Positions 1 to 8,900 of a DNA stretch of 38,098 bases are shown piece after piece. The stretch is from JAWLDV01 sp046537975 (GTDB taxonomy: Bacteria; Desulfobacterota; Desulfobulbia; Desulfobulbales; SURF-16), in contig JBKHJR010000020.1 in assembly GCA_046537975.1 (NCBI GenBank), positions 1-38,098 on the forward strand, read 5' to 3'. Made by a program: the position numbers and the translations under genes. The notes under the pieces were generated by a model. That model ran no database searches. It was not told the DNA's origin and worked only from the letters and a program-made list of their open reading frames with translations. The stretch's first letter is position 1. Every line of letters begins with the position of its first letter.

Positions 1-1450
1 CCTCTATAACCCGGCTGATCACGTTCAACTGGCCTTTACCGCCATCCACCAGCACGAGATCCGGCAGATCCTCTTCCTCAACACCCTTTTTAAGACGGCG
101 CTCCATTACCTCCGTCATCATGGCGTAATCATCAGGTCCCTCTGCCAGCTTTATATTATAATGGCGGTACTTTTTTTTATCCTTTACTCCATCCTTATAA
201 CTGACCAGAGAACCGACAGCATTAGTACCGCTTATATTGGAAATATCCAGGCACTCTATCCGGTGCGGTTTTCTGAAAAGCTGCAACTTCTCGGCCAGCA
301 GGGAAGAAGTGGCCTGCCAGGATTTTTCCCTTTTCTCCCGATCGGCAAAGACCTGTGCCGCGTTGCTGTCGGCAATCTCCAGCAACTTACGCAAGTCTCC
401 CCGCCGGGGAACCCTTAAATGAACCCTGCCTCCCCTCTGCTCACCAAGGTACCCGGAGAGAAGGGCGGGCTCAGAAGGCTCAAAGGGAAGGATAATCTCT
501 CCGGGAACACTTCTGCTGCCGTCATAATAGTCCCTTATCACCTCAGTCAGGATCTCGGCCTCAGTCCCCAGAGGCTCGGTCAGAAAGAAGGACTGCTGGC
601 CGCAGACCTTTCCTTCCTGAACGGTTAACATGGCTACTGCCACCGAAGCCCCGCTGCGGGCAAAGCCGATCACCTCTCGATCCCTGCTGTCTGTAGAGGC
701 GACCAGCTGCTTCTCCAGGGTTGAAGACAGGGCCTTTATCTGATCCCGGTAAAGAGCGGCCTCTTCAAAACTCCGTTCTTCAGAGGCCCTGGCCATCTTG
801 GCCTTGAGGGTCTGAACAAGTTTACGGTCCCTCCCTTCCAGGATCATCAGAACACCGGAGACCATCTCCTGATACTTCTCCACATCCACCTCCCCGGAGC
901 AGGGAGCGAGACAGCGCTTCATCTGGGAATTCAGGCAGGGACGGTCCCGGCGGGGGACGTCCTTATTCCTGCAGCGCCGAAGGGGAAAAAGGGAATTGAT
1001 GAGCTTTAAGGTAGCCCGCATCGCAGAAGCGGACGAGTAAGGACCGAAGTAACGGGAGCCGTCTTTTTTCTTCCTTCTGGTCACCACCACCCGGGGCCAC
1101 TTTTCCGGGACGGTTACCTTTATATAGGGATAACTCTTGTCATCCCGGAGCAGAACATTATACCTGGGCCTATGCTTCTTGATTAAAGAAGCCTCCAGAA
1201 GAAAAGCCTCCTTATCGGTCCGGGTAATTATGGTTTCCAGACTGGCGACTTTACCAAGCATAACCGCAGTCTTGGAAGGAGCTCCCCAGTGCCGGCGGGC
1301 ATAGGAGGCCAGCCTTTTTCTCAGGTTTGCCGCCTTACCCACGTAGATCACCCTGCCCTGCCGGTCAATCATGATGTAAACTCCGGGCTCCCGGGCCACT
1401 GTCTTCAAAAAATCGGCGTTAATAACACTATGGGTCTCTATCTTGGGCAT
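1..1450 (-). CDS. uvrC: UvrC, excinuclease ABC subunit C (3' part cut by window edge)
   Basis: UvrC makes the dual incisions in UvrABC nucleotide excision repair. Translating the minus strand from ATG at 1450 gives an open frame to the window edge (about 483 residues). The N-terminal GIY-YIG nuclease is clear: GVY at residues 23-25 and YVG at 36-38. A UVR motif follows (SFEEAALYRDQIKAL, about residue 230), and the start of the C-terminal RNase H-like endonuclease domain shows the family signature LPDLVLVDGGKGQL near the edge. The HhH domains lie outside the window. The start is uncertain: a TTG 39 bp upstream is in frame, but the ATG gives the usual distance to the GIY motif. The gene lies 68 bp downstream of the LOG-family gene on the same strand. 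Confidence 0.96.
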   Translation of the reverse strand, partial: MPKIETHSVINADFLKTVAREPGVYIMIDRQGRVIYVGKAANLRKRLASYARRHWGAPSKTAVMLGKVASLETIITRTDKEAFLLEASLIKKHRPRYNVLLRDDKSYPYIKVTVPEKWPRVVVTRRKKKDGSRYFGPYSSASAMRATLKLINSLFPLRRCRNKDVPRRDRPCLNSQMKRCLAPCSGEVDVEKYQEMVSGVLMILEGRDRKLVQTLKAKMARASEERSFEEAALYRDQIKALSSTLEKQLVASTDSRDREVIGFARSGASVAVAMLTVQEGKVCGQQSFFLTEPLGTEAEILTEVIRDYYDGSRSVPGEIILPFEPSEPALLSGYLGEQRGGRVHLRVPRRGDLRKLLEIADSNAAQVFADREKREKSWQATSSLLAEKLQLFRKPHRIECLDISNISGTNAVGSLVSYKDGVKDKKKYRHYNIKLAEGPDDYAMMTEVMERRLKKGVEEEDLPDLVLVDGGKGQLNVISRVIE

Positions 1451-1518
1451 TTCCCGGTACTTGAACTTAGTGGTAATATTATAAATCAACTCCCGAAAAA
1501 CTTTTCAGGAGCGGAATA

Positions 1519-2220
1519 CTAAAAATTGGGGTATCCATTCTTCCTCACAGTCTCTTTGATATATTCAACTATCTCATCCGGGTCATCCATCACCCGGAAG
1601 ATATCGAGATCCTCCGGATCCATGCTTCCGGAGGCAACCAGGCTGTCCTGCATCCAGTCCACCAGTCCCTGCCAGTAGCTGCTGCCTACCAGCACTATGG
1701 GGAAAGGCTTTATTCTTCTGGTCTGAATCAGGGTCAGGGACTCAAAGAGTTCATCAAGAGTGCCGAAGCCTCCCGGCATACAGATAAAGGCCATGGCATA
1801 CTTAACCAGCATAACCTTGCGGACAAAAAAGTACCTGAATTCCAGAGGCAGATTAGCGTACTTGTTCTCCTCCTGTTCATGGGGAAGAGAAATATTAAGC
1901 CCTATGGAAAAGGCATCGACTTCTGATGCCCCCCGGTTGGCCGCCTCCATAATTCCCGGACCACCGCCGGTCATAATGGCGTAACCTGCCTCTCCCAGCC
2001 TGCGGCTGATCTCCAGGGCCATCTGATAATATTCATCACCCTCTTTTCTGCGGGCCGAACCGAAGATAGAGACGGCAGGCCCTTTCACGGAAGCAAGAGA
2101 ATCAAAGCCATCCACGAACTCGGCCATTATTTTAAAAAGCCTCCAGGAGTCTCCCGCCTTGAAATCATCCAGGAAAAAACGCTGTCTCTCTTCATCTTCA
2201 GGGGTATGGGGAAATCTCAT
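1519..2220 (-). CDS. LOG-family protein (TIGR00730-type, lysine decarboxylase-like Rossmann fold)
   Basis: This 233-residue protein carries both LOG-family signatures: TGGGPGIMEAANRGA (84-98) and PGGFGTLDE (149-157), the PGGxGTxxE nucleotide-binding motif. FGSAR at 53-57 marks the first strand of the Rossmann fold. Family members hydrolyse nucleoside 5'-monophosphates to a free base and ribose 5-phosphate (cytokinin riboside phosphoribohydrolases), and many bacterial members are mis-annotated as lysine decarboxylases. The N-terminal extension of about 45 residues before the core is typical of the longer bacterial subgroup. It is probably co-transcribed with uvrC downstream. The natural substrate cannot be told from sequence. 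Confidence 0.93.
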   Translation of the reverse strand: MRFPHTPEDEERQRFFLDDFKAGDSWRLFKIMAEFVDGFDSLASVKGPAVSIFGSARRKEGDEYYQMALEISRRLGEAGYAIMTGGGPGIMEAANRGASEVDAFSIGLNISLPHEQEENKYANLPLEFRYFFVRKVMLVKYAMAFICMPGGFGTLDELFESLTLIQTRRIKPFPIVLVGSSYWQGLVDWMQDSLVASGSMDPEDLDIFRVMDDPDEIVEYIKETVRKNGYPNF

Positions 2221-2413
2221 TTTAACCTCAATATTACATTAATCCTGTCCCGGCTGACTCCGGGGGTTTTCAGTGTAGAATATTACAGATCTTACTAAAA
2301 GATTCAGAATAATACACTTTATATTGTTTTCACATATTTTCCTTGCCATAAAGGCAGCCGGCATCTGTTAATCAAGGGAAGAGCGTCCCTGCTGAGAATC
2401 CCGGCCCAAGAGT

Positions 2414-2761
2414 TCAGCAAGTCAGGTGGAAGCCGGCACATACCCTGGCCTTTTCCTTGTCCAGCCGGTTGTAGGTCTCCACCGCTTTGGCCGTGGGTTC
2501 TTCTATAAGGTTTATCCCATGTTCCTTCAGATAATCCCTGAGTTCCCTTGTAGCTTTCATCATCCCGGGTTTTCCCTGGCCCAGAATTATGGTATCAGGT
2601 GCGTCCTCAACCATTTCCCTGATATCCTCAGGTACTACCGAATGGCCTGATTTCCGCCACCAGCCGGCGTTAACCCCTTGGGAGGTGATAATCACGTCAC
2701 TGGTATAAGTCTTACCGTCGATCACTATTCTGCCGAAATCATAGTTGGTAATCATGGTCAT
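2414..2761 (-). CDS. Mth938-like domain protein (DUF498/NDUFAF3 family)
   Basis: A 115-residue protein that matches the Mth938/AAMDC/NDUFAF3 fold along its whole length. The family pattern is visible as an early 'I-DG-Y-D', a central WWR-x-GH segment (34-40) and 'D-IILGQGKPG' before a helix. The biochemical role of bacterial members is not established; the mitochondrial relative NDUFAF3 is a complex I assembly factor. Two ATGs lie six bases apart at the start. The upstream AAGGAG is only 3 nt from the first but 9 nt from the second (2755), so the true start may be 2755. About 190 bp without an obvious gene separates it from the LOG-family gene. Confidence 0.85.
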   Translation of the reverse strand: MTMITNYDFGRIVIDGKTYTSDVIITSQGVNAGWWRKSGHSVVPEDIREMVEDAPDTIILGQGKPGMMKATRELRDYLKEHGINLIEEPTAKAVETYNRLDKEKARVCAGFHLTC

Positions 2762-3037
2762 TTTCTCCTTGCATTCCGGACCCTTAAAATTTAAGATTAT
2801 ACTTCCCTGGATTTCCGTATTGCTATAATATACTGTAATTAAATAACATCCTTAAAACGTTGGTAATCTAATCAATAAAATCTCAGGAGACGGAATTCAG
2901 AGCTTCAAAGCTTGATAATCCATTAAACACTTGTCCAATAAAATATCAGCAGTTATGGAAAGAGACAATGAACATTTCCCGGATAATTATGAAGTTGTTT
3001 TTGCCCGGATTATCCACGAAATAAAAGAATGCCGCTC

Positions 3038-3080
3038 AGCCGCCTTTTCAAAGGACTGCGGCTAAATCCTTAACTTTTTT
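3038..3080 (+). terminator. Possible terminator-like hairpin
   Basis: AGCCGC (3038-3043) pairs with GCGGCT (3058-3063), with the inner CTTT/AAAG pairs extending the stem. A T-run follows at about 3073-3081, roughly 10 nt after the stem, which is farther than in a classical intrinsic terminator. No upstream plus-strand gene needs it, so its role is unclear. Confidence 0.35.
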
Positions 3081-3227
3081 TAATGATTTAAATAAAAAAA
3101 TTTATATTGTTCAGTCCCATTCTACTCGCCCCCCAGGGAGGTACCGATACCCGCCAACATGTCTCATGGTCGCCATCAAAGACATGACTTATATTATTTG
3201 AAAGATAACTAAAAATTCGAATCATCC

Positions 3228-3243
3228 CGGTACAATTTATGCA
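3228..3243 (+). promoter_or_regulatory. Candidate sigma-54 promoter for the pilin operon
   Basis: GG at 3229-3230 and GC at 3241-3242 are separated by exactly 10 nt, the fixed -24/-12 spacing of sigma-54 promoters. The -24 element reads CGGTACA (consensus TGGCACG) and the -12 element ATGCA (consensus TTGCA). The predicted start is near 3254, about 88 bp before the first pilin gene. Pilin genes are often sigma-54 dependent (PilS/PilR). The match is fair, not perfect. Confidence 0.45.
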
Positions 3244-3341
3244 AAGCTATAATAATGTTATCGATATGCGACAGCGACCAGCCAGTCCGGGAGCAGTTAA
3301 TAATGAAATACTTGACCTTTGATTGGACATAAACTTATTCA

Positions 3342-3947
3342 ATGACAACCCTCCTCAGTACAGAAGAAAAAAAACAGGATATGGAGAACAACCCCGGAAA
3401 GAATTGTCCAAGAAAGGCGGGCTTCTCCCTGGTAGAGCTTGTAGTCGTACTCGGTCTCCTGTCGATTCTGGCGGCAATTGCTGTTCCGAGCTTTACAAAA
3501 CAGATACCGGATTACCGTTTGAAATCAGCGGCCAGGGATCTTTATTCCAATATGCAGAAGGCCAGGATCAGGGCCATAAAAAGCAATAAGGAATGGGCAC
3601 TCGTTTTTGATGATACTGACGATAAGTACTATCTCTGTTCAGATAAAGGGGGAGACGATTCATGGTCCGGGACAGGAGATAACACGGTTGAGGAGGTTAT
3701 TTACCTGGCTGGTTATCAAAGCGGGGTAAAATATGGGCATGGCAAGGCTACCTCCTCACCTGCCGGAGGATCTTTCCCTGCTGACGGGATCAGCTATAAC
3801 AGCAATGTGGTTACCTTCAATCCTTCGGGAACCGGCTCGCCGGGTTATGTATACCTTGAGAATGAGAAAAATAATACCTACGCCGTGGGCAGCCTTACCA
3901 GCGGAGTGATCAGGTTACTAATCTGGAACGGTTCAGAATGGGAGTAA
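3342..3947 (+). CDS. FimT/GspH-family minor pilin
   Basis: Type IV pilus minor pilin, first gene of the cluster. A prepilin peptidase site is visible as RKAG|FSLVELVVVLG: cleavage after Gly27, Phe as +1, Glu at +5, followed by a long hydrophobic helix. After the helix comes the GspH/FimT pattern 'R-LKSAARDLYSNMQKARIRAIKSN', then a beta-rich C-terminal part. With the ATG at 3342 the leader is 27 residues. An internal ATG at 3381 gives a more usual 14-residue leader, but neither start has a convincing ribosome binding site at good spacing. The next gene overlaps its end by 10 bp. Minor pilins of this kind prime pilus assembly in the inner membrane. Confidence 0.88.
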   Translation: MTTLLSTEEKKQDMENNPGKNCPRKAGFSLVELVVVLGLLSILAAIAVPSFTKQIPDYRLKSAARDLYSNMQKARIRAIKSNKEWALVFDDTDDKYYLCSDKGGDDSWSGTGDNTVEEVIYLAGYQSGVKYGHGKATSSPAGGSFPADGISYNSNVVTFNPSGTGSPGYVYLENEKNNTYAVGSLTSGVIRLLIWNGSEWE

Positions 3948-4726
3948 ATTTCAATGCAGGCAAACAACCGCTGGCCCAAAAGATACAATCTCGAAAACTG
4001 CTGATGGTTTTTATAAAAAAATTGTCATATAGCGCGAAATCATATTCACCAATTGCAGACCGAAAAGGCTTCACCCTGATTGAGCTTTTAATCGCCATGC
4101 TGATCTCGGGCATTGTCATAAGCTCTATCTACACCGCCTTCAGATCCCAGCAGAGGAATTATCTGGCCCAGGAACAGGTTTCGGAAATGCAGCAGAATAT
4201 CAGGGCCGGGATCAGCCTGATGACCAATGAAATCCGCATGGCCGGATATGATCCTGATGGTGATGCCGAATCCGAAATTGTCACTGCAAATAACAACACT
4301 CTTGCCTTTACCCTGGTTGCCGATAATGACGGCTATGACAATGACGGTGACAATTCAACCGATGAAGAAGGAGAGTTGAAAACTATCCAGTACGACGTTT
4401 ATGATGCCTATGGCGATGGCACCAATGATCTGGGCAGACAGGTGGGGGCGTCAGTTAGTGCCAAAAGGGCTGCTGTCAGTAATATAGATGGCCTTGAATT
4501 TTATTACCTCATGGCTGATGGCTCCCAGACCACGACTCCGGCTGACCCGAAAGATATCCGCGCCATAGAAATCTCCATCCTGGCCAGAGCAAATAAAAAA
4601 GACCGCACTTTTTCCAACCAAGCCACCTATACCACTGCTTCCGGAGCAAATTGGGGGCCTTACAACGACAACTACAGGCGGCGGTTTCATACGGTTACGG
4701 TTCAATGCCGCAATATGGGATTATGA
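3938..4726 (+). CDS. PilW-like minor pilin
   Basis: Prepilin-type protein with cleavage site DRKG|FTLIELLIAML after Gly44 and Glu at +5. The downstream segment (MQQNIRAGISLMTNEIRMAGYDP) is characteristic of PilW-type and GspJ-like minor pilins. An Asp-rich segment around residues 129-140 (DNDGYDNDGDNSTDEEG) looks like a calcium-binding loop. The leader is unusually long at 44 residues, so the true start may be the ATG at 4004, which leaves a 22-residue leader. The start at 3938 overlaps the previous gene. It precedes PilV-, PilX- and PilY1-like genes, so it belongs to the minor pilin priming complex. Confidence 0.87.
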   Translation: MGVNFNAGKQPLAQKIQSRKLLMVFIKKLSYSAKSYSPIADRKGFTLIELLIAMLISGIVISSIYTAFRSQQRNYLAQEQVSEMQQNIRAGISLMTNEIRMAGYDPDGDAESEIVTANNNTLAFTLVADNDGYDNDGDNSTDEEGELKTIQYDVYDAYGDGTNDLGRQVGASVSAKRAAVSNIDGLEFYYLMADGSQTTTPADPKDIRAIEISILARANKKDRTFSNQATYTTASGANWGPYNDNYRRRFHTVTVQCRNMGL

Positions 4727-4800
4727 CAGCAATGTTAACTCCGTCCTTTTCAGGGCTTTTCGTGATTACTTAAGGCTTTTACGCAACCTTTATTTTCAAT

Positions 4801-5286
4801 ATGAAAACATTGTTAATCAAAGATAACAGGGGCTTCACCCTCACCGAGGTAATGATCGCCCTGGCGGTTTTCACCATCGGCATCCTTGCGGTTAATGCCA
4901 TGCAGACCGCTTCCATCAAGGGAAACAGCAAGGCCAGGAAAATCACCGAGGCCGGCAACCTGGCTACCGACCGTATAGAAAACATCATCTCCCTGGACTA
5001 CAATGCCACTGCTTTAGATGATGCTGATGGGGACGGGACTGATCAGGATGCCGATCTGGACGGGCTGGATGACGGCGGCAGCAATTTCGGTCTGGATCAC
5101 GAAACTGAGGATACCGCGGACCATCATATCGTTTCGGTTGACGGTAATTACGAAATATTCTGGAATGTGGCAGTGGATCAGCCGGTTATAAATACCAAAA
5201 CCATCAGATTCATCGCCTTTTATGACCGAACCCCTAAGGACGGGGGTAAGGGAAAGGTCGTTTTTGACTACATCAAGAAAAAATAA
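4801..5286 (+). CDS. PilV-like minor pilin
   Basis: 161-residue prepilin with a short leader, MKTLLIKDNRG|FTLTEVMIALAVF: cleavage after Gly11 and Glu at +5. The 'AVFTIGILAVNAMQ' helix continuation is typical of PilV/GspI-type minor pilins. Residues 73-92 form a stretch dense in Asp and Gly (DADGDGTDQDADLDGLDD) that resembles tandem calcium-binding loops of the thrombospondin type 3 or dockerin kind. A gap of 74 bp precedes it and no clear Shine-Dalgarno is visible. The stop codon overlaps the start of the next gene (TAATG). Confidence 0.87.
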   Translation: MKTLLIKDNRGFTLTEVMIALAVFTIGILAVNAMQTASIKGNSKARKITEAGNLATDRIENIISLDYNATALDDADGDGTDQDADLDGLDDGGSNFGLDHETEDTADHHIVSVDGNYEIFWNVAVDQPVINTKTIRFIAFYDRTPKDGGKGKVVFDYIKKK

Positions 5287-5891
5287 TGGAACCTGAAAGC
5301 TCTCCCAACAATATAACAGACAACGAAAAGGGCTTTGTCCTGGTTGCCTCCCTCATGATTCTGCTGATCCTGATCATTATCGGGGTCAGTGCCACCACCA
5401 ATACCACTATAGAGCTGCAGATTGCAGGAAATGACAAAGCGGCCAAAAAAACTTTTTACAAAGCGGACGGAGGAACGGAACTGGCTGCTGAGGCACTTGA
5501 GCACAATATCGCCTGCACCGGGTTCAACAGCACCCGGGTCCATGGCCTGTATATCGAGACACCGGGTCTGAACTTCTGGCAAAATGATAACACCGTCACC
5601 ACCAAGGAGCCTGTGGCCGGTGACCGGGACATCTGTTTTCCTGGAGATTCATGTGATGATGTAAATAAGGAAGTTACCAGCATCAGTCTCGGCGGCGAGA
5701 GCAAACACGGCAGGGGTGCCGCCATCCAGCAGCATGCCGGTTACGAAGGCAAAGGCAAAGGAGCGGGAGGCTCAGGGTCCTACATGTTATATGACATCTA
5801 TTCCCGCTACCAGGACAGTACCGGCAGTGACGCAACCGTCCGCCTGCAGTGGCGCCATAATATAGGCCAGGAAGGCACTTGTTATTACTAA
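5286..5891 (+). CDS. PilX-like minor pilin lacking Glu5
   Basis: 201 residues. The N-terminus fits the PilX N-terminal family: EKG|FVLVASLMILLILIIIGVSA, with predicted cleavage after Gly16. The +5 position is Ala, not the Glu found in the other three pilins here; lack of Glu5 is known for GspK, the tip pseudopilin of type II secretion. The segment 'TTIELQIAGNDKAAKKTFYKADGGTELA' is typical of PilX/GspK-like proteins. The mature domain contains several Cys residues. Its ATG shares one base with the stop of the PilV-like gene, which implies translational coupling. Confidence 0.85.
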   Translation: MEPESSPNNITDNEKGFVLVASLMILLILIIIGVSATTNTTIELQIAGNDKAAKKTFYKADGGTELAAEALEHNIACTGFNSTRVHGLYIETPGLNFWQNDNTVTTKEPVAGDRDICFPGDSCDDVNKEVTSISLGGESKHGRGAAIQQHAGYEGKGKGAGGSGSYMLYDIYSRYQDSTGSDATVRLQWRHNIGQEGTCYY

Positions 5892-5925
5892 AAATTACAG
5901 AATCAGATTATAAAAAGGAACTGTC

Positions 5926-8900
5926 ATGACAGGAAGATCAAATGTGCGAGGTCTGGTAATTAAAGGCACTCTCTTTCTTATTCTCTGCGGTATTCTGCTG
6001 CCCGGCCAGATTTTTGCCGCCGCCTGTACCGGAGGAGTGGCGGAACCTCCCTTCCTGAGCTACGGCCAGGTGGATCCCAATCTGCTCCTGATGATCGACA
6101 ACTCCGCCAGTATGTACGACATGGCCTATCTGGAGGATGCCGCCTACTGCTATGACGACAACTACACCTCTACTGACACCTACGCCGGCTATTTTGAGCA
6201 GGATACCTACTACCAGTACAATACCAGTAACGAAAAATTCGATGAAACCGAAGACAGCACCTCAGCCTATGACCTCTGCGACGAGGCTGCTAAAGACAAC
6301 GACATCGATAGTTACTATAGTCACTACAATGACGCCTGTATATCCGTTGATTCCGGCACAGGCTCTTTCATGCTTTTTGCCGCCAGGGGAAATTTCCTGA
6401 ACTGGGCAAGTTCCTCCAAATTCGACATTGAGAAAGAAGTCCTGACCGGTGGTAAATACGATGACAACAATACCCTGATCATGGAGAACCGGGGGTGTGC
6501 CAATCGCCGTTTTCTTAAAGAGATCGAGCTGCAAGACGGTTATTACCTCAACCTGGCGGTTCGTCCTCCTGACGAAAGTGAAATGACTTCCGGCTCCGAC
6601 AACACCACCCGTATTGAAATTTTCCCGGTCACTACAACAGGCTTCGACGCCGAGCCCTGTCAAGATGCGGTAGAAGGACTGCAGGACGAAAATGTCAGTC
6701 AAGGCACTATCAAGGGAGACATCGACTCCTGCCTTGATTATTCTGATAGTGAGACAAATGATCCTGTCTCAGACCGCCTGGCCTCCTTCAATCACTCCCT
6801 GCAGAATTGCTGGTACAGTGCCCAGCACGGGGAATGGCCCTCGGGAGCAGGATCGGTCGAAAGCATAATGAATGACTGCGAAAAAATCTATAAAGCCGGC
6901 GGCCTGCCTCCCACCATTACTCCGGACAACCCCTCCTATGTCTGTTACGGTATCTATGACGCCAACACCACCCATACTGAGCGTGAAGGCTATGTCGGCC
7001 GCTGCTGGGAACCGGCTATTGCCCCGGAAGGCTGTGACCCGGTAAGCTGCACTGACCCGGACGGAGACGGCGATCCTGACAATGACGAGGACATCCTCCC
7101 TCAGTCAGAGGATAGTCCCTACCATGAACCCTTCTGCGGGGATGACGGCTTTGTCTATTACTGCGACGGCAACTTCAATGAAAACCAGGGAACCTGCACC
7201 GGCAACCCCGGTGCTTTCCGGATGAAGGTCATTGAGGAGGAAGAGGGAGACTGTGACGGCGATTTTACCGAAGCCCAGTGGACTGATGACAATGAAACAG
7301 GTGACCCGGAAAACTGCGTGGAACAGGGCCTTATGGATTACTGCGCCATGCTGGAAGTCCCCAAGGTTGTCGATCCTTCCGACCTGGCCAGCCAGTCCGG
7401 CGAATTCTGGAACCTGCCGGCGGTGCTTATTGATTCCGGAGTGCTGGCCCAGATAGGTGAGCCTATAGCAGTAATGCAGGGCCGCATAGCCCGGGATTCT
7501 CCTCCTTCCGGACTTCTCCAGGAAGTAAGTAATGATATCAGGCTTGGAGCCATGACCTTTAACGATTACGGGGCGGCCAGTGAATGCGAGGACAACTACG
7601 CCATACCATGCACCTCGGGAGGCAAGGACGGGGGCCGGATTATAGCGGAAATTGCCGACAGCAACGCCACCATTGACGACAGCAACACCATCCATATTGA
7701 CCACCTGATAGACTCGATCAATGATATCAAGGCGCTGTCCTGGACCCCCCTGGCTGAAGCAATGTACAACGCCATCGGCTATTACGGCCAGAATACCGGC
7801 CGGCGAATCAACGATACTGATTTCAGTGCCACCGATGATCCGGTCAAATACTGGTGCCAGAACAACAATATACTTATTCTGACCGAAGGAGCCTCAACCG
7901 CAGATCTTCACCAGGACCTGCAGGACTTCGTAAGCATCGATGGCCAGAACGACGGCGGCGATGATGACAATGCCAGCTGCGGCTCCTTATCCGGCAGCAC
8001 ATTCCTGGATGATCTCTCCTACTTTGCCCAGGAAAGCAACGCCTCGGAGCTTTATACCAATCCCACGCTGGAAGAAATGGACAAACGCAACATAAAAACC
8101 TATGCAACTACTACCGGAAGCCTGCGCATCACCGGTGATGACGAATGCAGCCCTGACATTTTGATGGAGAATACAGCAGTAAACGGCGGCACTCCCCTTT
8201 TCAGGTCGGAAGATCCTGAAGACCTGGAAGAAAATCTCCGCCGGGTCCTCAGTCAGATCACTACCAAGGCAACCTCAGGTTCAGCCGCTTCGGTTATTTC
8301 CTCTTCCCGGAGCGGGGAAGGAGCCCTGTACCAGGCAATTTTCTGGCCCAGCAAAGAACCGGAGAGTACCTCCTCCGACCTTGGGTCCATAAGCTGGGTG
8401 GGGGATGTCCATGGTCTTTTTGTCAATGAGAAAGGCGAAATATACGAAGACACGGACGGCGACCGGGCCCTGACCGACAATGACAGCCGGGTGGTTCTAT
8501 ACTTTGATGAAGCCGCCCAGGCCACCAGGGCCTGCTATGATTATCACGGCGAGGGGAACTGTACTGATGCCAGACCGCTGCATGAAATAAATTATCTCTG
8601 GTCCGCCGCGGAATGGCTGGGCAAGGTAGCAAACGACAACTTTGGTGAATTCAGTGATGAGATATACTACAACCGTGATCCGTTTATCTCAGACTATAGA
8701 CAGCGCTACATCTTTACCTGGAACGATCTGGACAATGACGGCATAGTCGATCAGACCGACGAAGTCATTCCCTTTGTCGACCGGAACTCTGGAGGACCTA
8801 AAGACTGGGGCAACTCCACCCATACGGTTTCCGGCTTCCGGGGGGATGTAATCCACGATTTCGGAGTCTCGAACAGTACCAGGGTAAATGAAATTGTCCG

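Larger units (their letters stand above)
2762..3341. other. 580-bp intergenic region between divergent genes
   Basis: AT-rich gap between the Mth938-like gene (minus) and the pilin operon (plus). It holds a hairpin followed by a T-run (3038-3080) and a candidate sigma-54 promoter (3228-3243), listed separately. A 36-codon open frame at 2955-3065 has no ribosome binding site and no recognisable features. I see no RNA gene here; in particular the c-di-GMP (GEMM) riboswitch core sometimes found before pilin genes is not evident. Confidence 0.6.

Noticed and set aside
2955..3065. 36-codon open frame upstream of the pilin operon
   Set aside because: No ribosome binding site, no hydrophobic or motif features, and its end is part of a hairpin.
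3121..3200. Riboswitch (GEMM-type) before the pilin genes
   Set aside because: The GGTACCGATACC segment looked suggestive, but the conserved GEMM core and tetraloop receptor are not present.
7105..7704. Long antisense open frames within pilY1
   Set aside because: They are shadows of a GC-biased coding frame; the sense frame has clear PilY1 domains.
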